The notes under the pieces were generated by a model. That model made no database searches. It saw only the letters and a program-made list of their open reading frames with translations, and was not told the origin of the DNA. Below, piece after piece: positions 39,407 through 43,926 of a DNA stretch of 43,926 nt. Within the stretch, counting starts at the first letter, position 1. The number at the start of each line of letters is the position of its first letter. Source of the DNA: Lentimicrobiaceae bacterium. Lineage in GTDB: Bacteria > Bacteroidota > Bacteroidia > Bacteroidales > F082. Location: positions 1 through 43,926 of the forward strand of contig SUWT01000011.1 in the NCBI GenBank assembly GCA_015061335.1. The letters run 5' to 3'. The position numbers were made by a program, and so were the translations under genes.

Positions 39407-40843
39407 TTAGTCTTTTTCCATTTTCTTTCGTCGTTTGCCACGTAATTTATCCACCATATTGACTGTTGTTCCGAGATAATCAGCTTCCTCTTGTCGAGAT
39501 AGTTTGAAGAACGACAATATGTAGGATTTTCTTTCATCTTCATCTAAGTCGGGATGTTTTTGTTGTAAAGTCGTTAACATGTCAGGATACATTTGTTCAA
39601 CTATAGTGAGCATAGCATTCCAGTGATCTTTACCGTCATAGACGAAGGTTTCTAATTCGTTGAGGAGGTTAGCTTTTTTGTTATTTTTAAGATAGATGTC
39701 AAGCAGAAGCATGACACGCTGTTCTTTTGTGAGAGCATCAGATAAGCGGTCGGCATAATCTTGTCTAATTTGTTCGTGCCGAGTATTAATATAGGTTAAA
39801 GTATTGTTCTGCTGTTTAAAATGGAAAAGTTGTGCGTTGATTTCAGCCTCACGTTTCCGCTGACGTGACAATCTGATTAGTGAAATAGATAAAGCCGCCA
39901 AAAATAAAGATGCTATCGCACTGATAAAAATGATAATACGCTGTTTATGAATAATCTTCTCACTCAGTTTATTCTGAATCATCATGTCGTTATATTTCTG
40001 GTTGACGAGTTCAAGATTATTCTCTCGACGTATTCTATCGTTATGAATACTGCCTTTTTCGTATTGAAACATGTATTTGTAAGCAGTCTCATAATCGCCA
40101 CATTTTTTCGCGAAGTTAGCAAGTGCTGTATAATAAAACCATTTGTCTTCCTGATATTCCGATTGAGTGACAAGCTCTTCTAATTTTCTGTAATAATAAA
40201 ACGCTGAATCCAATTCTTCGTTCTCATAAAAAATATTACCCATGCCATGATAATAATACATCAATAGATTATCGTTAGTATCAGAGGAGTATGCTTGCAT
40301 CGTTTGACGTAGATAATAGGCTGCCTTTTCATATTCTCCCGCATTAAAATACATGGAATAAAACGCCGACAACACATTGCCTTTTTCCTCTGAAGAGTTA
40401 CTCAACGTGGCATACGTAAGAGCTTGGTTCATATATATTTCAGCACTATCTATCTTTCTATGAAACTGATAGAAATCGCCCAATGTCATTAGTGCTTTGG
40501 CACAATATACATAATCATCTCCAAAGCCTTTTACCGCAGCTTTTAACAATGACACTGTTTGTTCTTTGTCGGCATGATAGCCAAGATTAAGAGCGATATT
40601 ATATCTTGCATGAGCTACCGTCAGAGTATCATCCGCCAATAAACCATAATGCTCCGCCTCCTTAAACAGTCTCATTGCTTCTGTCTTGTTACTCGAATCT
40701 AATTGGATATAAGCTTCCGTCAAAGCCTCGCGTCCAATCTGCCTGACATCATGCGAAGCAGACTGACATCCGAACAAGAGAAAAGTTAGTAATAAAGATA
40801 ATATTCTTATTACATTACAAAACAAAGCAGAATCTATTCTCAT
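39407..40843 (-). CDS. TPR lipoprotein with one membrane helix and a C-terminal HTH-like domain
   Basis: A 478-aa Bacteroidetes-type membrane regulator. Signal with lipobox LFGC (Cys26); TPR-like helical repeats (about 35-270, e.g. AEIYMNQALTYAT, YEKAAYYLRQTMQAY); membrane helix 303-323; coiled coil (about 325-360); and a C-terminal domain (about 430-475) with DLDEDERKSYILSFFKLSRQ and EEADYLGTTVNMVDKLRGK, resembling a LuxR or sigma-region-4 HTH. The periplasmic TPR could sense and the cytosolic tail could bind DNA. Its ATG overlaps the hipT stop as ATGA, so it is translated as the fourth cistron of the hipBST operon. Whether Cys26 is lipidated or part of a signal anchor is unclear. Confidence 0.82.
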   Translation of the reverse strand: MRIDSALFCNVIRILSLLLTFLLFGCQSASHDVRQIGREALTEAYIQLDSSNKTEAMRLFKEAEHYGLLADDTLTVAHARYNIALNLGYHADKEQTVSLLKAAVKGFGDDYVYCAKALMTLGDFYQFHRKIDSAEIYMNQALTYATLSNSSEEKGNVLSAFYSMYFNAGEYEKAAYYLRQTMQAYSSDTNDNLLMYYYHGMGNIFYENEELDSAFYYYRKLEELVTQSEYQEDKWFYYTALANFAKKCGDYETAYKYMFQYEKGSIHNDRIRRENNLELVNQKYNDMMIQNKLSEKIIHKQRIIIFISAIASLFLAALSISLIRLSRQRKREAEINAQLFHFKQQNNTLTYINTRHEQIRQDYADRLSDALTKEQRVMLLLDIYLKNNKKANLLNELETFVYDGKDHWNAMLTIVEQMYPDMLTTLQQKHPDLDEDERKSYILSFFKLSRQEEADYLGTTVNMVDKLRGKRRKKMEKD

Positions 40844-41778
40844 AATGTATTCAACCTATTATCGATAATCGTTTTATAATCGTTTTTCATCTCGTCTGGC
40901 AAGAATGAAATATCTATAAATTCAAACCATTTGTCTTTTATCTTGAAGAATTTGGAAAATATATTATCAATAATCTTATTACCAAGACCCGACATCTGCA
41001 TTGATTTGACGAAGTCGTCTTTGCGAATTTTACGTTTCTTGGCATTAAGTGTCAGCGCTAATTCTTCAATATCTTCTGGCATCACCAATGCTGTTGATAA
41101 CATATCGTAAGCAGGTGTCAAGGTGTAATTACCATTTTCTTTACAGAACAAAGAGAAATTCTTGAGATGCATATCGGCATTACCCGTCACCCAAGAAAAC
41201 ACGACCTGCTCCCAATAATTGACCAAATCCAATTTAGGGACGGAAGAGAACTTCTGTATAGCTTTGGCAATCTGCTCGTATGAGCCTTTATATTTATGTT
41301 CTGTTAGTCGTTCCGTAAGTTGACACATATCCTCCATAGGTAATTTTTCACCTTTGTCTGTACGGTCGATACGTCGGGTGATATAACATAATTCTCCGTC
41401 CGCAAAACGTATAAGGCTATGAGGAACAACGTTTATTTTTGCTATCTCAGCAAGATGCATTGTCAGATCTTCCACCTCAGGAAGATGATAGAACATATCA
41501 GTTTGCGGCTTTAAGATATATCGTCCCCACAATCCTACAATGGTAAAACGCACGCTCTCGCTTTTTGTTCCCTTGTTTATATCCAATGAAAGTTTCGCCT
41601 GCACTCCTGTAAGCGTCGTCTGACTACGTATCAGCTGCTTTGCCAAGTCGTTAAGATTATCACGAGTGTACGACAAATCTGGAACGATTGTCGTACCGAA
41701 TATTTTCTTAGAACACGATTTATGAAAATCAAGTTCACCATCGTTCAGTTCTTTGTAACAATAAAGACACTTAGCCAT
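40840..41778 (-). CDS. hipT: HipT-like serine/threonine kinase toxin (HipBST type)
   Basis: A 312-aa HipA-fold kinase lacking the N-subdomain-1, which is encoded separately by hipS. N-terminal CLYC...HKSC zinc-ribbon-like motif (residues 4-22), Gly-rich loop TLTGVQAKLSL (55-65), catalytic Asp202 and Asn207 in GNADMHLKN, metal Asp225 in AYDM. In E. coli HipT, as I recall, Ser57 and Ser59 of this loop are autophosphorylated and TrpS is the target; here Thr55 and Thr57 take those places. The start is ATG 41776-41778 (MAKCLYC), 8 nt inside hipS; the longer reading from 41862 has no start support. Target in this organism unknown. Confidence 0.9.
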   Translation of the reverse strand: MAKCLYCYKELNDGELDFHKSCSKKIFGTTIVPDLSYTRDNLNDLAKQLIRSQTTLTGVQAKLSLDINKGTKSESVRFTIVGLWGRYILKPQTDMFYHLPEVEDLTMHLAEIAKINVVPHSLIRFADGELCYITRRIDRTDKGEKLPMEDMCQLTERLTEHKYKGSYEQIAKAIQKFSSVPKLDLVNYWEQVVFSWVTGNADMHLKNFSLFCKENGNYTLTPAYDMLSTALVMPEDIEELALTLNAKKRKIRKDDFVKSMQMSGLGNKIIDNIFSKFFKIKDKWFEFIDISFLPDEMKNDYKTIIDNRLNTL

Positions 41779-42106
41779 GATATTCCTCCTCTTTAATAGG
41801 TTCAACACCGACAGCACCAATACAATCTTTACAACATGCGAGCAAGAGCGACATACGGTCACGAGTGTCTATTTTCCAGTTTTTCTCAGCGATGTCGAGA
41901 AGCCAACCTTCCGGTATCAGACCGTCAAAAAACGGAAAAAGGACTTTATCACGATAAGGTTTGTCGCTTAATGGCAAAGTAAGACTTATGGCTTCTGCAT
42001 TTGATGATTTCAAAAAATCGGTATCATATTCAAACAAATAACCATTCTCATCTTCAGTAAGAATGCCAGCCTTTATATCTCGTAAATATACAACAGCCTT
42101 TTTCAT
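41771..42106 (-). CDS. hipS: HipS-like protein, HipA N-subdomain-1 as a separate gene
   Basis: A 111-aa protein equal to the N-terminal part of HipA (couple_hipA domain): AVVYLRDIKAGIL, FEYDTDFL, ISLTLPLSDKPY, LFPFFDGLIPEGWLLD. In E. coli HipBST the equivalent protein is the antitoxin that neutralises HipT, inserting a Trp into the kinase; here Trp68 in IPEGWLL is the candidate. It starts with an ATGA overlap on the hipB stop and overlaps hipT by 8 nt, so the three are translated as a chain. The tail (CCKDCIGAVGVEP) keeps the HipA-like GAVGVEP motif. Confidence 0.9.
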   Translation of the reverse strand: MKKAVVYLRDIKAGILTEDENGYLFEYDTDFLKSSNAEAISLTLPLSDKPYRDKVLFPFFDGLIPEGWLLDIAEKNWKIDTRDRMSLLLACCKDCIGAVGVEPIKEEEYHG

Positions 42107-42318
42107 ACATTATCGTTTTTCATTGGTACCACTCCGACTTCACTTCCGAAAAGATTCAATATCTGGTTCACTTTGTCGAGACGCAATGTCTGTTTGCCTT
42201 GTTCAAGTTCTCTGACGAAACGCAAACCGACACCTGACTTCTCCGACAAATCAACCTGCGTGAGATTATACTTCTTACGCATCGCTTTTACATATACAGA
42301 CAATGATGTTTGTTCCAT
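42103..42318 (-). CDS. hipB: HipB-like Xre-family DNA-binding regulator
   Basis: A 71-aa HTH_3 protein (about residues 9-60; helix-turn-helix in LTQVDLSEKSGVGLRFVREL), ending VGVVPMKNDNV. In HipBST it binds the operon promoter and autoregulates, with HipT/HipS as part of the repressor complex. First gene of hipB-hipS-hipT-TPR. The start ATG 42316-42318 is preceded by the -7 box TATATTTG and three matching palindromes. Confidence 0.92.
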   Translation of the reverse strand: MEQTSLSVYVKAMRKKYNLTQVDLSEKSGVGLRFVRELEQGKQTLRLDKVNQILNLFGSEVGVVPMKNDNV

Positions 42319-42322
42319 AATT

Positions 42323-42421
42323 TATACCCTTTAGGGTGCAAATATAACAATTATTTTAATTCTACACCTTTTCGGGTATAATTTTTTAGAATTAAAATTA
42401 TATTATACCTTATCGGGTGTA
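42323..42421. promoter_or_regulatory. hipBST operator region: three 18-bp palindromes
   Basis: TATACCCTTTAGGGTGCA (42323-42340), TACACCTTTTCGGGTATA (42363-42380) and TATACCTTATCGGGTGTA (42404-42421). Each has half-sites of the type TAyACCy with a 4-bp centre; starts are 40 and 41 bp apart, close to four helical turns, so all three face the same side. The first covers the likely transcription start of hipB. Confidence 0.85.
42339..42346 (-). promoter_or_regulatory. -7 box of the hipBST promoter
   Basis: TATATTTG on the minus strand, 20 nt before the hipB ATG, between the first and second operator palindromes. The -33 position falls in the second palindrome, so HipB binding should block polymerase. 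Confidence 0.7.
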
Positions 42422-42443
42422 ACAATATCATTGTTATAACAAA

Positions 42444-42459
42444 GAAAAGGTAACTTTTC
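42444..42459 (-). terminator. weak hairpin after the TonB-receptor-like gene
   Basis: GAAAAG-TTAC-CTTTTC on the minus strand, 5 nt after the stop codon and followed by TTTG; short stem, low strength. Confidence 0.35.
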
Positions 42460-42464
42460 CTGAT

Positions 42465-43926
42465 TTATTTCCTTTGTTTTACGTTCTTCTCGCTTTCCAT
42501 GAGCGATTCAAGTTCTTCGGCATCTTTTAATGTCTTGTTTCCGGCGTTGAAGACGTAACGCACATACAAACGGAATGCTGAATGTTTCGTCTCGCCCCAA
42601 TCTCTTTGGTAATAGTTCGGACCTTGACATACTTCCTCGTATTTTGTGGCAAGAAACGCTTCTTCATACGAAAGTGAAACGGAGAAGTTATTAGAGAAGT
42701 CTTTGCTGATGGTAATGTCTTCTATGATCGGACTTTCTGCGTAGTAGCCATTATAATTGCGTTGCTTCCCGATATAGGTGATATATGTTTCTAATTCCAT
42801 GTCCAAAGGCAACGCCATAACGAAGCCTCCATCGAGACTGAACTCAAAGCCGTTGAAAGTCTTATCGTTGAAAACGACATATCCGAAATCAAGGTTTATC
42901 ATCGGTTGAAGGAAACCCAATAACAAAGTAGTCGCATTAAATCTTCCTCCGTATTTCGTGGAATGTGCAATGTTATCGTAAAACGTCCGTGTCACCGCTC
43001 CATCAATATAGCGGGTCTCTCCAATTATGTCTTTCTTCAAGGAGATATAAGGTTCTGCGGTGACTTGCGTGTATCTGTTCCTGAATGTATATTGAAAACC
43101 AATGTTCTGAGTCTTCGCTGGTAATAATTCCGGATTGCCGTATGAATAAGAAAGCGAATCTGTACCGTTATAAACAAAAGGTGTCAAGAAGTGATATGAA
43201 GGATATGTAAGCAATGTTTTGTAATTCAGACGCAATGAATTTTTCTTGTTGACTCTGTATAACAATGAAGCATTCGGAAGATAGTTCAACTTAGTGTTGT
43301 TTATGGTGTCATAAATATTGAACTCCAATTTTTCGCATCTTATGCCTGCCATGACAGATAAATTCTCTTTGATGTTGTAAGTCGCTTGAAGAAATCCTGC
43401 AAGACGTAAATCGGTATAGTCGAAATATTGATTGTCAAGACTATTGTCATAACGGTAATGAATCTCACGGTAGATGGATTGCGCTCCGGCAGAAATCTTG
43501 AAATTATCCGTAATAGGCAGATCGTATTTTAATTTCGCATTAAATGAGGTTTGCTCGTTGTTAAGATGTCGCAGCATATCCACATCTCGCACTTCGCCAT
43601 CTGAATAGATAAATTTAGAAGAATATGTGTTATGATTATCACGCTTCATGGTGTAAAGATTGGAGTTAAACGACAACTCGTGTCCCTTCTTTGAAAACTT
43701 ATGTCTGTAGTAAAGGGTGTAGTTCTGTTCCGGTGTCGTCATCTTGGATTTGTCATCTTCAACAGCATCGTATAATAAAAAACCATTGGCGTAATATCGT
43801 GAAAACAAATTGCTTAAAGTCTCGCTTTTATCCAATGAATAACTTCCTGAGAATTTAAGATAGTTGTTTTTGTTGATACGATAATCGAATCCGTATCTTA
43901 TTGAATGTTCTGTATTGGCAGGCGAT
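42465..43926 (-). CDS. outer-membrane beta-barrel protein, TonB-receptor-like (5' end outside the window)
   Basis: A partial gene: the frame is open without a stop to the window edge (487 codons), and the in-frame TTG at 43833-43835 is not a start. The visible part is the C-terminal half of an outer-membrane receptor barrel of the OMP_b-brl_3 type: strand pairs such as YRHKFSKKGHELSFNSNLYT, SVMAGIRCEKLEF, LRLNYKTLLTYPSYHFL, YSYGNPELLPAKTQNIGFQYTF and the closing strand FRLYVRYVFNAGNK, followed by a short charged tail to VKQRK. Plug domain and signal peptide would be upstream. Substrate unknown; no SusD partner follows. Confidence 0.85.
   Translation of the reverse strand, partial: SPANTEHSIRYGFDYRINKNNYLKFSGSYSLDKSETLSNLFSRYYANGFLLYDAVEDDKSKMTTPEQNYTLYYRHKFSKKGHELSFNSNLYTMKRDNHNTYSSKFIYSDGEVRDVDMLRHLNNEQTSFNAKLKYDLPITDNFKISAGAQSIYREIHYRYDNSLDNQYFDYTDLRLAGFLQATYNIKENLSVMAGIRCEKLEFNIYDTINNTKLNYLPNASLLYRVNKKNSLRLNYKTLLTYPSYHFLTPFVYNGTDSLSYSYGNPELLPAKTQNIGFQYTFRNRYTQVTAEPYISLKKDIIGETRYIDGAVTRTFYDNIAHSTKYGGRFNATTLLLGFLQPMINLDFGYVVFNDKTFNGFEFSLDGGFVMALPLDMELETYITYIGKQRNYNGYYAESPIIEDITISKDFSNNFSVSLSYEEAFLATKYEEVCQGPNYYQRDWGETKHSAFRLYVRYVFNAGNKTLKDAEELESLMESEKNVKQRK

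Noticed and set aside
41779-41862. 28-residue N-terminal extension of HipT
   Set aside because: It overlaps the hipS tail in another frame, lacks homology, and the HipT family starts at MAKCLYC-like sequences.

Overview
The window looks like a chromosome segment of an anaerobic, glycan-degrading Bacteroidota bacterium, most likely a gut-type member of Bacteroidales. The grounds are a low G+C content, promoters that fit the Bacteroidetes consensus (TTG-N19/20-TAnnTTTG) instead of the E. coli one, almost no Shine-Dalgarno sequences, many lipoproteins with an SPII signal, host-glycan glycoside hydrolases (GH2, GH20 twice, GH95, GH109), a Dcu C4-dicarboxylate carrier, a reverse-type rubrerythrin, arginine deiminase and a TonB-receptor-type barrel. 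I cannot name a genus from sequence alone.

Layout. 1-4000 (minus strand): a riboflavin operon ribD-ribE-ribBA-ribH behind an FMN riboswitch, with a terminator at 91-124. 4038-6631: a divergent pair, a NahK-like sugar kinase and a GH109-type lipoprotein, readable as an alpha-GalNAc release and salvage unit. 6767-7315: rubrerythrin. 7363-21346: glycan catabolism (GH2 beta-galactosidase, GH20 hexosaminidase, GH95 alpha-fucosidase, a NagB-LmbE fusion), interrupted by a small Cys-rich lipoprotein plus DNA ligase ligA, and followed by a prolyl-tRNA editing protein. 21450-24754: arginine deiminase, tRNA-Arg(ACG), a lipocalin-like lipoprotein, trmN6 and rimM. 24831-30611: a porin, a His-rich 10-TM metal exporter, DcuB and a GT-C membrane protein. 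30710-36364: a second GH20 enzyme, then (minus strand) a tight run of four genes: ClpP-fold protease, 65-aa protein, NtrC-type regulator, histidine kinase. 36729-42440 is the most accessory-looking part: a truncated RhuM gene, a degenerate-M23/S41 peptidase fusion, and a HipBST toxin-antitoxin operon whose last cistron is translationally coupled to a membrane TPR/HTH protein. The window ends inside an outer-membrane beta-barrel gene.

How the genes work together. GH95 (fucose), GH2 (beta-Gal), two GH20 enzymes (beta-hexosamine) and GH109 (alpha-GalNAc) would successively trim mucin or blood-group-type glycans. The kinase and the NagB-LmbE fusion would feed the amino sugars into central metabolism. 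No SusC/SusD pair or dedicated PUL sensor lies beside these enzymes.

Points most worth a second look: three 18-bp palindromes spaced 40-41 bp in the hipBST promoter; a HipT-like kinase with Thr-x-Thr in its Gly-rich loop; the TPR/HTH membrane protein joined to hipT by an ATGA overlap; an intergenic short-repeat class that recurs at several loci with a strict 7-bp period; and a 9-bp antiterminator pairing visible in the FMN riboswitch.
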